From: an uncultured Alphaproteobacteria bacterium
Lineage (GTDB): Bacteria; Pseudomonadota; Alphaproteobacteria; HIMB59; GCA-002718135
Length of the DNA stretch: 42,162 nucleotides
NCBI GenBank assembly: GCA_902541435.1
Contig: CACBQR010000005.1
Span: 1 to 42,162, forward strand
Direction of reading: 5' to 3'
Shown: positions 27,725 to 37,154 of the stretch, piece by piece
Position numbering within the stretch: the first letter of the stretch is position 1
Layout of the letters: each line of letters starts with the position of its first letter
Notes under the pieces: model-generated
What the model saw: only the letters and a program-made list of their open reading frames with translations
What the model was told of the DNA's origin: nothing
The model's database searches: none
Program-made: the position numbers and the translations under genes

Positions 27725-29544
27725 TTATATTGAGATAAAAGACCATTTATTAATTCATCATTAAAAGATATTTTTTTTGTCTTAATAATCTCACTTCCAA
27801 ATGCTGTTTTTAAATCACCTATTAAATTAATATTTGAAGTATTTTTCCCTTCTTCTGGTATTTCTATAGTTTTAATATTTGCAAAATAAATATTTTCTTC
27901 ATCTGAACCAAAGGCAACTTTATCTATTTTTGTATTAAAGATTTTTTCTTTAAAAAGTAATGGTAATTCATTATTTCCATTTAATGATAATTTTAAAATT
28001 TCTGTATCAACTGTATAAAATTCTCTTATATTTTCAAAAATTTCTTCATTTTTCTCAAATATTTTTTTGGCCTGTTCATTTTTTTTTGAAAAAATAAAAT
28101 CATTTACAACAATGTCAAAAATATTATCTATGCTTTCTATTTGAGATGGGTAAATTTTATCAACATTTACTATAAAAGAAATATCATCATTGATATCTAC
28201 TAGATCGCTAACAAAATCTTTATTTAGGGTAAATGAAAATGGTATTACGTTATTCAAATTTTCATTATCGTTTTTGTTATTATTTATTGTTTTTTGTTTA
28301 TTTATTAATTTAAGATTATTTTGATCAGCAATTTCGTTAATTGAATATCCATCAAGTATTTGTTGAGATAAGCTTAATTTTAATTCGCTAAAAAAACTAT
28401 CTAGTTCAAAATTTATTAAATTATTAGTAATTTCCTTTTTTACTTCATCAAACTCTGATTGTTTTGCTGGATAAATTTCATCTAAAATAATTATATGAAA
28501 TGCTAAAGTTGTTTGTATTACTTCAGATATATTACCTTTTTTTAATTTAAATATTGTATTAGCAAGTTGATCTAAAACTTTACTTTTATCAACATTTTTA
28601 AATTCATTAAAAATAATATTATTTTTTTCAGCATATTTAATAATATCTTCATTTGTTTTTCCTGTAATATTATATTTAAAATTATCAGCCTCATCTTTTG
28701 TTTTAAAATTAAATTGTTTAAAATCTCTCTCCTCTTGTTTAATAAATAGATTTTTATTATTATTATAATACTCAGATATTCTTGAATCAGATGGGGTAAA
28801 GTTATTTTTAAAATCGTTTTTATTAATTAAAATATATGAAATATCTCGTTCTTCATTTGTCATATAGTTTTTAGAATTTTCATTAAAGAAATCTAAAAGT
28901 TCTTTATTTTCTTTTGTTATTTGATCATTGTTATAGTTTTCAAGCTTAATTTTGTCATATGAAATTTTTAATAACTCTATTTCTCTGGTTTGATTATCAT
29001 ATTTATTTAAATTGATTTGTAGTTGAGAGGGATAATTCTTTTCAAAAAAAAGTTGGTCAAAAACAATAGATCTTGTCTCAAAATCAACTAGATTTACCAA
29101 ATCATCAATTTTTAAGCCTTGTTGTCTTAATATAGTATTTAATACATCTTCGTTTATTTTATTATTATTTGTATAAAGATCAGGAAAATTTTTTTTAGTC
29201 TCTTTTGCAATTGTTGTATCATCTAAAATATAATTGATTGAATCAAATTCATTTTCAAATACCGCTTTATTAACTAAATTTTGAAGAGCTAATTGATGAA
29301 TTTGAAAGCTTCGTATTTGATCACCATCTAATTTAGTTCCTATCATCTGAGAAAATTGGTTTATATGCATATCCATAGAACGCATAAACTTTGTAGTTGA
29401 AATTGGCGTACCAGAGATATCTGCAACAAAATTGTCAGAGTTAAATAAATTTGAGTATCTGCTTTGTCCTCTAAAAAAGAATAGACTAGCAGCAAAAAGA
29501 ATAGTGAGTATTATACCAATCCATGTATTTCTAATTGCTCTCAT
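27721..29544 (-). CDS. ppiD: PpiD-like periplasmic folding factor (SurA_N/PPIase)
   Basis: A membrane-anchored periplasmic chaperone of the peptidyl-prolyl isomerase D type. It has 607 residues. A short cytoplasmic start and one helix (IGIILTILFAASLFFF, about 10-25) are followed by a SurA-N-like segment (about 40-150, with the typical ALQNLVNKAVFENEF). A parvulin-like region lies near 235-370 and is poorly conserved. Long Asn/Lys-rich stretches and a second PpiD-like region follow. Isomerase activity is uncertain because the parvulin core is degenerate, as in many PpiD proteins. It heads the ppiD-trpEGDC operon and is transcribed away from tpiA. The first ATG at 29544 fits the N-in anchor. 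Confidence 0.85.
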   Translation of the reverse strand: MRAIRNTWIGIILTILFAASLFFFRGQSRYSNLFNSDNFVADISGTPISTTKFMRSMDMHINQFSQMIGTKLDGDQIRSFQIHQLALQNLVNKAVFENEFDSINYILDDTTIAKETKKNFPDLYTNNNKINEDVLNTILRQQGLKIDDLVNLVDFETRSIVFDQLFFEKNYPSQLQINLNKYDNQTREIELLKISYDKIKLENYNNDQITKENKELLDFFNENSKNYMTNEERDISYILINKNDFKNNFTPSDSRISEYYNNNKNLFIKQEERDFKQFNFKTKDEADNFKYNITGKTNEDIIKYAEKNNIIFNEFKNVDKSKVLDQLANTIFKLKKGNISEVIQTTLAFHIIILDEIYPAKQSEFDEVKKEITNNLINFELDSFFSELKLSLSQQILDGYSINEIADQNNLKLINKQKTINNNKNDNENLNNVIPFSFTLNKDFVSDLVDINDDISFIVNVDKIYPSQIESIDNIFDIVVNDFIFSKKNEQAKKIFEKNEEIFENIREFYTVDTEILKLSLNGNNELPLLFKEKIFNTKIDKVAFGSDEENIYFANIKTIEIPEEGKNTSNINLIGDLKTAFGSEIIKTKKISFNDELINGLLSQYK

Positions 29545-29593
29545 AAAATTTCTATTGCTTCTATAATATTAGTTTCTATAAATAAAAGTAATT
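29545..29593. promoter_or_regulatory. Divergent promoter region ppiD / tpiA with shared, near-symmetric -10
   Basis: The 49-base gap contains CTATAATATTAG (29561-29572). On the + strand TATAAT (29562-29567) fits a -10 for tpiA, with a leader of about 20 bases. On the - strand the same bases read TATTAT, a -10 for ppiD. No strong -35 is visible on either side. The dual reading of one element is visible in the sequence; its use as a bidirectional promoter is inferred. Confidence 0.45.
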
Positions 29594-30313
29594 ATGATAA
29601 ATCTTGATAAATATTCCTCAATTTTTATAGCAAATTGGAAATTAAATGGAAATTCCTTATTTTTAAAAGATTATTATGAAAAATTAAAAGTTAATTCTAA
29701 TAATTGTACGATTATCTGTTCACCTTCAATTTACTTAAAATCACTAAAAGGAGATAAAGAAAATTTATTTTGTGGAGCACAAGATGTATCCTCTTTTAAA
29801 GAGGGTGCATATACAGGTGAATTGTCTGCTGCAATGCTAAAGGATAATAATATAGATTTTTGTTTGGTTGGACATTCTGAGAGAAGACAATATTTTGCTG
29901 AAACTAGTAAAAATGTAAATGTTAAAAGTAAAAACCTTATTGAAGAAAATATTATTCCTGTAATCTGTATAGGTGAAACCTTAGAGCAAAAAGAAAATAA
30001 ATTAACGGAAGAAATTCTATTTACTCAAATTAAGAATAGTATTCCAATTTCAGCAAATCAACAAAATGCATTAATTGCTTATGAGCCAGTTTGGGCAATT
30101 GGAACTGGCTTAACTCCAACTTTAGATGAAATAAATCAGGTTCATGAATTAATCAAAAATTTTGATAAGAAATATATTAATTTTAAAGTGCTTTATGGAG
30201 GATCAGTTAAATCTTCTAATTCTAAAGAAATTACTCAATTAAATTATGTTGATGGATGCCTCATTGGTGGTGCTTCACTAAAAGTTGATGAATTCAATAA
30301 AATTATTTCTTGA
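29594..30313 (+). CDS. tpiA: Triosephosphate isomerase
   Basis: Interconverts dihydroxyacetone phosphate and glyceraldehyde 3-phosphate. It has 239 residues in a TIM barrel. Catalytic Lys is in ANWKLNG (about 14-20), His in LVGHSERRQYF (about 91-101), and Glu in AYEPVWAIGTG (about 162-172). The phosphate-binding LYGGSVKSSN follows near 200. It leads the tpiA-secG-pyrG-kdsA-eno cluster, so two glycolytic enzymes (TpiA and enolase) are encoded together. Confidence 0.96.
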   Translation: MINLDKYSSIFIANWKLNGNSLFLKDYYEKLKVNSNNCTIICSPSIYLKSLKGDKENLFCGAQDVSSFKEGAYTGELSAAMLKDNNIDFCLVGHSERRQYFAETSKNVNVKSKNLIEENIIPVICIGETLEQKENKLTEEILFTQIKNSIPISANQQNALIAYEPVWAIGTGLTPTLDEINQVHELIKNFDKKYINFKVLYGGSVKSSNSKEITQLNYVDGCLIGGASLKVDEFNKIIS

Positions 30314-30344
30314 TAAATAAAATCAATTTAATATAAGCGCTCCT

Positions 30345-30650
30345 ATGACTACTTTAGTAATAATTCAGTTAATACTTGCAATCGCTTTGGTAATATTAGT
30401 ATTATTACAAGGATCAGATAACGATAGTTTGGGACTTGGTGGAGGGACTTCAACAGGAATGATGTCAGCGCGAGGCACAGCAAATCTACTTTCTAGACTA
30501 ACCGCTATAACTGCTACTTTATTTATGATAATGAGTATTGTTCTTACTATTACTGCCTCAATTGGTTCAGATCGTAATATTTTAGAGTCACTTCCTTCAA
30601 TTAATAATGAAGAAACTTCTGAAGAACCAAGTATACCAGAAAATAATTAA
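30345..30650 (+). CDS. secG: Preprotein translocase subunit SecG
   Basis: The small auxiliary subunit of the SecYEG channel. It has 101 residues with two membrane helices (about 3-21 and 48-72). They are joined by the glycine-rich cytoplasmic loop SLGLGGGTSTGMMSARGTAN, diagnostic for the family. The acidic C-terminal tail (NNEETSEEPSIPENN) is variable in SecG proteins. It lies between tpiA and pyrG as in most alphaproteobacteria, with a 31-base gap upstream and a 47-base structured gap downstream. Confidence 0.94.
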   Translation: MTTLVIIQLILAIALVILVLLQGSDNDSLGLGGGTSTGMMSARGTANLLSRLTAITATLFMIMSIVLTITASIGSDRNILESLPSINNEETSEEPSIPENN

Positions 30651-30654
30651 TAAT

Positions 30655-30696
30655 ATCTTGCTATAACAAGATCTATTATGTATCACGGTATTCCGT
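30655..30696 (+). promoter_or_regulatory. Tandem hairpins between secG and pyrG
   Basis: ATCTTG (30655-30660) pairs with CAAGAT (30667-30672) around CTATAA. ACGG (30685-30688) pairs with CCGT (30693-30696) around TATT and ends one base before the pyrG ATG (30698). No T-run follows the first stem, so it is not a standard terminator. The second stem occupies the place of a Shine-Dalgarno site, and none is visible. The stems are short, so a regulatory role is only a possibility. Confidence 0.4.
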
Positions 30697-30697
30697 A

Positions 30698-32311
30698 ATG
30701 CATTATGTTTTTATTACGGGTGGAGTAGCGTCATCTCTGGGAAAAGGTATAGCTTCGGCTTCTCTAGCAACACTTCTTAAAAGCAGAAAATTTAAAGTTA
30801 GAATACGCAAGTTAGATCCTTATTTAAATGTTGATCCAGGAACAATGAGTCCATATCAACACGGAGAAGTATATGTAACAGACGATGGTGCAGAAACAGA
30901 TTTAGATCTTGGTCATTACGAAAGATTTACAAATCAATCAGCTAAGCAATCAGATAGTGTTTCATCAGGTAAAATCTATTCAACTGTCCTTATGAAAGAG
31001 AGAAAAGGCGATTATCTTGGGTCAACTATTCAGGTTATTCCACATGTTACTAATGAAATAAAATCATTTATAAACAGTGATTTAAAAAATGAAGATATTG
31101 TAATTTATGAAATAGGAGGAACAGTTGGAGATATTGAATCTCTACCTTTCTTAGAAGCAATACGACAAATTAGGAATGATAAAAATATTTCATCGGCATT
31201 AATTCATATGACTTATATTCCATATTTAAGTTCAGCTGGTGAGTTAAAAACAAAACCTACTCAACATTCAGTTAAAGAACTTCTCAATGCTGGTATTCAA
31301 CCAGATATAATTATGTGTAGATCTGAACAACCAATAGATAATGATTCAATTTCTAAAATATCTTTATTTTGTAATGTAAAAAAAGAGTCCGTAATTCCAG
31401 CTTTGAATGCTAAATCAATTTATGAAGTTCCTTCATTGTATTCCAAATATGGTTTGGATGAGGCTCTGCTTAAACAATTGGGCTATAAACCAAAAAATCA
31501 CAAATTAAATTTAAAGCCTTGGATCAATCTTCAGAAAAAAATTAAAAAAAGAATTTATAAAGTAAAAATTGCAGTAGTAGGAAAATATACAAATCTTAAA
31601 GATAGTTATAAATCACTAAATGAAGCATTGGTTCACGGAGGTATAGAAAATTCTGCTGATGTAGATATTCAATGGATTAATTCTGAAAAAGAAAACAACA
31701 TTAGTTTAATGAAAAAATTAAAAGGTTGTGATGGAATTCTAATTCCAGGTGGTTTTGGTATTCGCGGCATTAATGGAAAAATTAATGCCATCAAATATGC
31801 TAGAGAAAACAATATTCCTTTTTTTGGAATATGTCTTGGCATGCAGTTAGCTGTTATTGAAATAGCACAAAATGTACTAAAAATTAGAAACGCTCATTCT
31901 TCAGAATTTAAGAAAACTACTAAATCAGTAGTTGGATTAATGACAGAATGGATAAATAAAAATAAGATCGAAAAAAGAGATAAAAATAGTGACAAAGGTG
32001 GAACAATGCGTCTTGGAGCATACAAAGCTGTTTTGAAAAAAAATTCAAAAATCTTTTCAATATATAAAAATAAAGTAATTAGTGAGAGACATAGACATAG
32101 ATACGAAGTAAACCAGAAATTTCTATCAAAATTTGAAAACAAAGGTTATTATTTCAGTGGTATGTCACCAGATGGATTATTACCTGAAGTGCTTGAGAGT
32201 AAAAAACATAAATGGTTTATAGGAGTTCAATTTCATCCAGAGTTAAAATCAAGACCATTAGATCCTCATCCTCTTTTCGTTTCATTTATAAAGGCCACAA
32301 TTAATGATTAA
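30698..32311 (+). CDS. pyrG: CTP synthase
   Basis: Makes CTP from UTP, ATP and glutamine. It has 537 residues. The synthetase domain (about 1-265) starts with HYVFITGGVASSLGKGIASA (P-loop). It also contains KLDPYLNVDPGTMSPYQHGE and EIGGTVGDIESLPFLEA. The glutaminase domain (about 285-535) has oxyanion GGFGIRG, nucleophile Cys in FFGICLGMQLAVIE (about 380), and His-Glu in GVQFHPELKSRP (about 513). CTP also feeds CdsA, IspD and CMP-Kdo synthesis; kdsA follows directly with an 8-base overlap. Confidence 0.96.
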   Translation: MHYVFITGGVASSLGKGIASASLATLLKSRKFKVRIRKLDPYLNVDPGTMSPYQHGEVYVTDDGAETDLDLGHYERFTNQSAKQSDSVSSGKIYSTVLMKERKGDYLGSTIQVIPHVTNEIKSFINSDLKNEDIVIYEIGGTVGDIESLPFLEAIRQIRNDKNISSALIHMTYIPYLSSAGELKTKPTQHSVKELLNAGIQPDIIMCRSEQPIDNDSISKISLFCNVKKESVIPALNAKSIYEVPSLYSKYGLDEALLKQLGYKPKNHKLNLKPWINLQKKIKKRIYKVKIAVVGKYTNLKDSYKSLNEALVHGGIENSADVDIQWINSEKENNISLMKKLKGCDGILIPGGFGIRGINGKINAIKYARENNIPFFGICLGMQLAVIEIAQNVLKIRNAHSSEFKKTTKSVVGLMTEWINKNKIEKRDKNSDKGGTMRLGAYKAVLKKNSKIFSIYKNKVISERHRHRYEVNQKFLSKFENKGYYFSGMSPDGLLPEVLESKKHKWFIGVQFHPELKSRPLDPHPLFVSFIKATIND

Positions 32312-33134
32312 TATCAATCTTAAAAATTTTTCAATATCAAATAATTCTCCATTTATTTTAATTGCAGGTCCATGCGTAATAGAAAATGAAAGTCACTCAA
32401 TGACGATTGCAGAAGAGCTACACAAAATATGTGATGATGTTGGTATTAATTTAATTTTTAAATCTAGTTTTGATAAGGCAAATAGATCCAGTATTAATAG
32501 TGATAGGGGTATAAAGCTTGATGACGCATTAAAAATATTTGAAAAAATTAAAACTAATTTTAATTTACCAATACTAACTGATCTCCATAATGAAGATCAA
32601 TGTAATCAATTAAAACAAGACAGTATTATCGATATTATCCAAATTCCTGCTTTTCTATGCCGCCAAACAGATTTATTACTAGCTGCAGGTAGTACAAATA
32701 AAATTATTAATGTTAAAAAAGGTCAATTTTTATCACCGACTGATGTTAAAAATATTTTCACAAAAATAGAAACTACAGATAATAAAAACATTATGATAAC
32801 TGAAAGAGGGACTTCTTTTGGATACAACACACTAGTTAATGATTTCAAAGGTATAGATATTATGAAAAGATATGAATACCCAGTAATTTTTGATGCAACT
32901 CATTCCGTTCAACAACCAGGAGGACTAGGTGATAAAAGTGGTGGTCAAAGAGAACATATTCCTTCTTTGTGCAAAGCTGCTATTTCTATTGGTGTAGCTG
33001 GTTTATTTTTAGAAACACATAATGATCCAGATAATGCCCCTAGTGATGGACCAAACATGATTAATATAAAAGATTTAAAAAATTTATTAATTCAACTTAA
33101 ACAATTTGATGATATAGCGAAAAACCATGCCTAA
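32304..33134 (+). CDS. kdsA: 3-deoxy-D-manno-octulosonate 8-phosphate synthase
   Basis: Condenses arabinose 5-phosphate and phosphoenolpyruvate to Kdo 8-phosphate for the LPS inner core. It has 276 residues in a TIM barrel. Motifs: [17 protein letters not shown] (about 16-32), [58 protein letters not shown] and [12 protein letters not shown]. The N-terminal GPCVIE contains the Cys typical of the metal-dependent class, but class assignment needs an alignment. PEP for the reaction is the product of the overlapping downstream gene eno. Confidence 0.96.
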   Translation: MININLKNFSISNNSPFILIAGPCVIENESHSMTIAEELHKICDDVGINLIFKSSFDKANRSSINSDRGIKLDDALKIFEKIKTNFNLPILTDLHNEDQCNQLKQDSIIDIIQIPAFLCRQTDLLLAAGSTNKIINVKKGQFLSPTDVKNIFTKIETTDNKNIMITERGTSFGYNTLVNDFKGIDIMKRYEYPVIFDATHSVQQPGGLGDKSGGQREHIPSLCKAAISIGVAGLFLETHNDPDNAPSDGPNMINIKDLKNLLIQLKQFDDIAKNHA

Positions 33135-34407
33135 AATAACAAATATAAAAGCAAGACAAGTAATAGATAGCAGAGGAAATCCAACTGTTGAATGCGATAT
33201 AGAATTTGAAAATTCTTTTTTTGGAAGAGCTGCGGTTCCAAGTGGAGCATCTACGGGAGTGCATGAGGCTTTAGAATTGCGAGATAATGATAAATCCAAA
33301 TACAACGGTAAAGGAGTTTTGAAAGCAGTAGGAAATATCAATAATACAATTTCTAATGAACTAGAAGGAAAATCATTTGAAGATATTTCTTCTTTTGATG
33401 ATTTTTTATTAGAACTTGATGGTACGGAAAATAAATCTAACCTAGGCGCTAATGCAACCCTTGCTGCAAGTTTAGCTTTTGCAAAATGTTTAGCTTCTTC
33501 TGAAGGTCATGAACTTTATTCTTTTCTTGGTAAAGAACATACAATGAGTCTTCCAGTTCCAATGATGAACATTATTAATGGAGGATCACATGCAGACAAT
33601 GATGTTGATATTCAAGAATTTATGGTTGCTCCTATAGGCGCAAATAATTTTTCAGAAGCACTTCAATATGGTTGCGAAATATTTCATTCATTAAAGTCAC
33701 TTTTAAAATCAAAAGGCTTAAACACAAATGTTGGTGATGAAGGTGGATTTGCTCCTAACATAAATAGTTCTAGTGAAGTCATAGAAACTGTTTTGCAATC
33801 AGTGGAGGATGCAGGTTTTAAGCCTGGAAAAGATATTTATCTTTCACTTGATGTTGCATCAACTGAATTTTACAAAAATAATAAATATGATTTACAGGGA
33901 GAAAAAATTGTTTTGTCTTCTGATGAGATGATAAAATATTTAGAGAAATTGGTAAATGCTTATCCAATTTATTCCATTGAAGATGGAATGTCAGAGGATG
34001 ATTGGGATGGTTGGTCTAATTTAACATCAACAATAGGAAAAAAAGTTCAGTTAGTTGGTGATGATTTATTTGTTACAAATAAAAAAAGATTACAAAAAGG
34101 TATTTCAGAGGGTGCGGGTAATTCTATTTTAGTAAAAGTAAATCAAATAGGTACTCTAAAAGAAACTTTGGAATCGATTAAATTAGCAAAAGAAAATAAT
34201 TTCACTACTATTATTTCACATCGTTCTGGTGAGACTGAAGATACGACGATTGCCGATTTATCAGTTGGTGTTTCAGCAGGTCAAATTAAAACAGGATCAT
34301 TATCTAGAACAGATAGAACAGCAAAATATAATCAATTGTTAAGAATTGAAGAAGCATTACAAAATAAAGCAAATTATGCTGGATCATCTATCTTAAATAA
34401 TAAATAA
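33127..34407 (+). CDS. eno: Enolase
   Basis: Converts 2-phosphoglycerate to phosphoenolpyruvate; also a usual RNA-degradosome partner in some proteobacteria. It has 426 residues. Motifs: [18 protein letters not shown] (about 8-25), [20 protein letters not shown] (about 34-53), [30 protein letters not shown] (catalytic Glu), [22 protein letters not shown], and the C-terminal [18 protein letters not shown]. The ATG overlaps the kdsA stop by 8 bases. A 39-base gap follows before ftsB. Confidence 0.97.
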   Translation: MPKITNIKARQVIDSRGNPTVECDIEFENSFFGRAAVPSGASTGVHEALELRDNDKSKYNGKGVLKAVGNINNTISNELEGKSFEDISSFDDFLLELDGTENKSNLGANATLAASLAFAKCLASSEGHELYSFLGKEHTMSLPVPMMNIINGGSHADNDVDIQEFMVAPIGANNFSEALQYGCEIFHSLKSLLKSKGLNTNVGDEGGFAPNINSSSEVIETVLQSVEDAGFKPGKDIYLSLDVASTEFYKNNKYDLQGEKIVLSSDEMIKYLEKLVNAYPIYSIEDGMSEDDWDGWSNLTSTIGKKVQLVGDDLFVTNKKRLQKGISEGAGNSILVKVNQIGTLKETLESIKLAKENNFTTIISHRSGETEDTTIADLSVGVSAGQIKTGSLSRTDRTAKYNQLLRIEEALQNKANYAGSSILNNK

Positions 34408-34446
34408 TTGACAGTTTCGATCTTAAATATGCTATTTGTATAATAA

Positions 34447-34758
34447 ATGAATAAATCTTTAGTTTTAAAAAATAAATTTTATTTCTATTTATCCTTTTTG
34501 TTTACTTTTTTTCTATTTGTTTATCTTCTCTATTTTCTTATAAATGGTGAGAGGGGATTACTGAAATATTTCAGTCTTAAAAATCTTAATGCTCAATACA
34601 ATGAACAATATATGTCCTTAAAAAAAGAAAATGAATTTTACTTAGATAGAATTAAAAGATTGCAACCAAATACTATAGATTTGGACTATTTAGATGAGAC
34701 ATTTAGGAAAGTTACAGGATTTACTTCAGAAAACGAAACAGTTATAATTATAGAATAG
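34447..34758 (+). CDS. ftsB: FtsB/DivIC-type septum formation initiator
   Basis: A small bitopic divisome protein that links FtsQ and FtsL and activates septal peptidoglycan synthesis. It has 103 residues. A short basic start and one helix (FYFYLSFLFTFFLFVYLLYFL, about 12-32) are followed by GERGLLKYFSLKNLNAQ. A coiled-coil (about 44-72) precedes the family's LDYLDETFRKVTGF segment. Weak overall similarity is normal for this family. The position between eno and pdhA is the alphaproteobacterial arrangement and strengthens the call. A TATAAT three bases before the ATG is too close to serve as its promoter. Confidence 0.85.
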   Translation: MNKSLVLKNKFYFYLSFLFTFFLFVYLLYFLINGERGLLKYFSLKNLNAQYNEQYMSLKKENEFYLDRIKRLQPNTIDLDYLDETFRKVTGFTSENETVIIIE

Positions 34759-34768
34759 ATTGATTTAT

Positions 34769-34795
34769 TTGACAAAAAATCACCCTAATTATAAT
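34769..34795 (+). promoter_or_regulatory. Predicted promoter of pdhABC-lipA-coq10
   Basis: Perfect TTGACA (34769-34774) and perfect TATAAT (34790-34795) are separated by 15 bases, shorter than the ideal 17. They lie in the 50-base gap between ftsB and pdhA. The expected start near 34802 would leave a leader of only about seven bases before the ATG (34809), and no Shine-Dalgarno sequence is visible. This is the most consensus-like promoter in the window. Confidence 0.65.
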
Positions 34796-34808
34796 TAAAG
34801 ATTATCAT

Positions 34809-35771
34809 ATGAAGAAACTTCAAAAAGCAGATTATATCAAAATGTACTCTTTTATGCTCAAGATTAGAAGATTTGAGGAAAGAGCAGCTCAACTTTACGG
34901 AATGGGTAAAATAGGTGGTTTTTGTCATTTGTATATTGGCCAAGAAGCTGTTGTTGTTGGTATATTAATGACAATTGATAAGAATGACTCAGTTGTAACA
35001 ACTTACAGAGATCATGGCCATATGATTGCTAGGGGATTAGATCCAAAACGTATTATGGCAGAATTGACTGGTAGAGAAGATGGTTATTCTGCTGGTAAGG
35101 GTGGTTCAATGCATATGTTTTCAAAGGAAAATAATTTTTATGGTGGTCATGGCATTGTTGGAGCTCAAGTACCAATTGGAACCGGTATAGCATTCACGCA
35201 TAAATATAATGGAGAAAAAAATATATGCAGAACATATATTGGTGATGGAGCGATGAACAATGGACAAGTTTTTGAAGCTTTTAATTTAGCTTCTTTATGG
35301 AAACTTCCTGTTTTATACATTATTGAAAATAATAAATATGGAATGGGCACATCTGTAGATAGAGCGGCGGCGGGATTAGACTTATATAAAAGAGGGGAGG
35401 CATTTGGTATTCCTGGTGAGAAGGTAGATGGGATGAATGTGTTCTCTGTTATAGAAGCAGCAGATAAAGCAGGTAAGTATGTCAGAGAAGGGAATGGGCC
35501 TTATATTATTGAAGTACAAACATATCGATATAGAGGACATTCAATGTCAGATCCTGCAAAATATAGAACGAAAGAAGAATTAGATAATTATAAACAAACC
35601 GATCCTATTGAAATAGTCAAAGCTGAAATTTTAAAGAAAAAAATTGCAACTAATGATGAAATTGAAAAAATTAATAAAAATACTTTAGAAGAAATTAAAA
35701 ATGCAGCTGAATTTGCAACCAATAGTCCTTTTCCAAAGGACAGCGAGCTTTATACGGATGTTTATTTATAA
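34809..35771 (+). CDS. pdhA: Pyruvate dehydrogenase E1 component, alpha subunit
   Basis: With PdhB it forms the heterotetrameric, thiamine-diphosphate-dependent E1 that decarboxylates pyruvate and acylates the E2 lipoyl arm. It has 320 residues. Motifs: RRFEERAAQLYGMGKIGGF (about 21-39), TTYRDHGHMIARG, GKGGSMHMFS, the ThDP-Mg motif GDGAMNNGQVFEAFNLASLW (about 145-164) ending in IIENNKYGMGT, and the loop YRYRGHSMSDPAKYRT. The length and sequence fit the alphaproteobacterial alpha2-beta2 type. pdhB starts three bases after its stop. Confidence 0.97.
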   Translation: MKKLQKADYIKMYSFMLKIRRFEERAAQLYGMGKIGGFCHLYIGQEAVVVGILMTIDKNDSVVTTYRDHGHMIARGLDPKRIMAELTGREDGYSAGKGGSMHMFSKENNFYGGHGIVGAQVPIGTGIAFTHKYNGEKNICRTYIGDGAMNNGQVFEAFNLASLWKLPVLYIIENNKYGMGTSVDRAAAGLDLYKRGEAFGIPGEKVDGMNVFSVIEAADKAGKYVREGNGPYIIEVQTYRYRGHSMSDPAKYRTKEELDNYKQTDPIEIVKAEILKKKIATNDEIEKINKNTLEEIKNAAEFATNSPFPKDSELYTDVYL

Positions 35772-35774
35772 ATT

Positions 35775-37154
35775 ATGAGCACAGAAATTTTAATGCCCGC
35801 ATTATCTCCAACAATGACAGAAGGGAATCTGTCTAAGTGGTTAATTAAAAAAGGTGATAATGTAAAAGCCGGTGATTTGATTGCTGAAATTGAAACGGAC
35901 AAAGCAACAATGGAAGTAGAAGCGGTAGATGAAGGTGTTGTTCTTGATCTTTTATTTAAAGAAGGAGATGCCAATATTCCAGTAAATAAAGCTATAGCGA
36001 TTATTGGAAACCCAAATGAAAAAGTTGAAGTAAAAAAAGAAGCTCCCATTGAAAAAGTGATTGAAGAAAAGAAAATTGAAAAAAGTATTAAGACAAAAAT
36101 TGAGAATAAGAAATCTGATATAATCGATACACCATCACCAAAAATAGAAGAAGATAGAAATTTAAGTTCAGAAGAAATTACTATGCGCCAAGCATTAAGA
36201 GACACAATGGCCGAAGAAATGAGAAAAGATAATAAAGTTTTCATACTTGGAGAGGAAGTTGCTGAGTATCAAGGTGCGTATAAAGTCACACAAGGTCTTC
36301 TTCAGGAATTTGGAAAAGAAAGAGTATTAGATACTCCAATTTCTGAACATGGATTTACTGGATTAGCAGTTGGAGCGGCATTTAAGGGGTTGAGACCAAT
36401 CTTGGAATTCATGACTTTTAATTTTTCAATGCAAGCAATTGATCAAATTATAAATTCAGCTGCAAAAACACTTTACATGTCTGGAGGACAAATTAATTGT
36501 CCTATTGTTTTCAGAGGACCTAATGGAGCTGCAGCCCAAGTTGCTGCACAACATAGTCAGGATTTTTCTTCCTGGTATTCTCAAGTTCCAGGTTTAAAAG
36601 TCATTGCGCCATCTACTCCTTATAACGCAAAAGGTTTATTAAGATCAGCAATATTAGATCCAAATCCCGTAATTTTTCTAGAAAATGAAATTCTTTATGG
36701 ATTAAAAGGTCCTGTTAATAATGACATTAACTTCTCAATACCAATTGGAAAAGCAAATATAGAAAAAGAAGGAAAAGATTTAACGATCGTAACGTATTCA
36801 ATAATGTTGCAAAAATCAAAAGAAGCTGCATTAAGACTAAAAGATGAATACAATATAGATACAGAAATTATTGATTTACAAACTTTACGACCTTTGGATA
36901 CAGAAACAATTTTAAATTCAGTTAAAAAAACTAATAGACTAATTACTGTCGAAGAGTCATGGCCATTTGGTAGTGTTGGTTCTGAAATTGTAAATATTGT
37001 TCAAAGGGATGCATTTGATTTTTTAGATTCACCAGTGATAAAAGTTAATAGTGCGGATGTTCCAATGCCATACGCATTGAGCTTAGAAAAATTATATCTT
37101 CCTCAAGTTGATGACATTATAAATGCTGCAAAAAAAGTAAGTTATATAAAATAA
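35775..37154 (+). CDS. pdhB: Pyruvate dehydrogenase E1 beta subunit with N-terminal lipoyl domain
   Basis: The second E1 subunit, 459 residues. An N-terminal lipoyl domain (about 1-78) has the lipoylated Lys in [17 protein letters not shown] Lys/Glu-rich linker (about 80-135) leads to the transketolase-like E1-beta domain beginning [16 protein letters not shown]. That domain contains [52 protein letters not shown] and the C-terminal [16 protein letters not shown]. An extra lipoyl domain on E1-beta is characteristic of alphaproteobacterial complexes. The lipoyl coding region is closely repeated in pdhC. The stop TAA is followed at once by the pdhC ATG. Confidence 0.97.
   Translation: MSTEILMPALSPTMTEGNLSKWLIKKGDNVKAGDLIAEIETDKATMEVEAVDEGVVLDLLFKEGDANIPVNKAIAIIGNPNEKVEVKKEAPIEKVIEEKKIEKSIKTKIENKKSDIIDTPSPKIEEDRNLSSEEITMRQALRDTMAEEMRKDNKVFILGEEVAEYQGAYKVTQGLLQEFGKERVLDTPISEHGFTGLAVGAAFKGLRPILEFMTFNFSMQAIDQIINSAAKTLYMSGGQINCPIVFRGPNGAAAQVAAQHSQDFSSWYSQVPGLKVIAPSTPYNAKGLLRSAILDPNPVIFLENEILYGLKGPVNNDINFSIPIGKANIEKEGKDLTIVTYSIMLQKSKEAALRLKDEYNIDTEIIDLQTLRPLDTETILNSVKKTNRLITVEESWPFGSVGSEIVNIVQRDAFDFLDSPVIKVNSADVPMPYALSLEKLYLPQVDDIINAAKKVSYIK
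35784..35932 (+). repeat. Lipoyl-domain coding repeat, copy 1 (pdhB)
   Basis: This segment aligns without gaps to 37164-37312 in pdhC, both beginning at codon 4 of their genes. Over the best 50 bases (35883-35932 against 37263-37312) I count 44 identities. This is a duplicated domain and possibly kept similar by gene conversion. Confidence 0.75.

Noticed and set aside
34439-34444. TATAAT directly before ftsB as its promoter
   Set aside because: The start site would fall inside the coding region, after the ATG; TTGACA at 34408 is 25 bases away, too far to pair with it.
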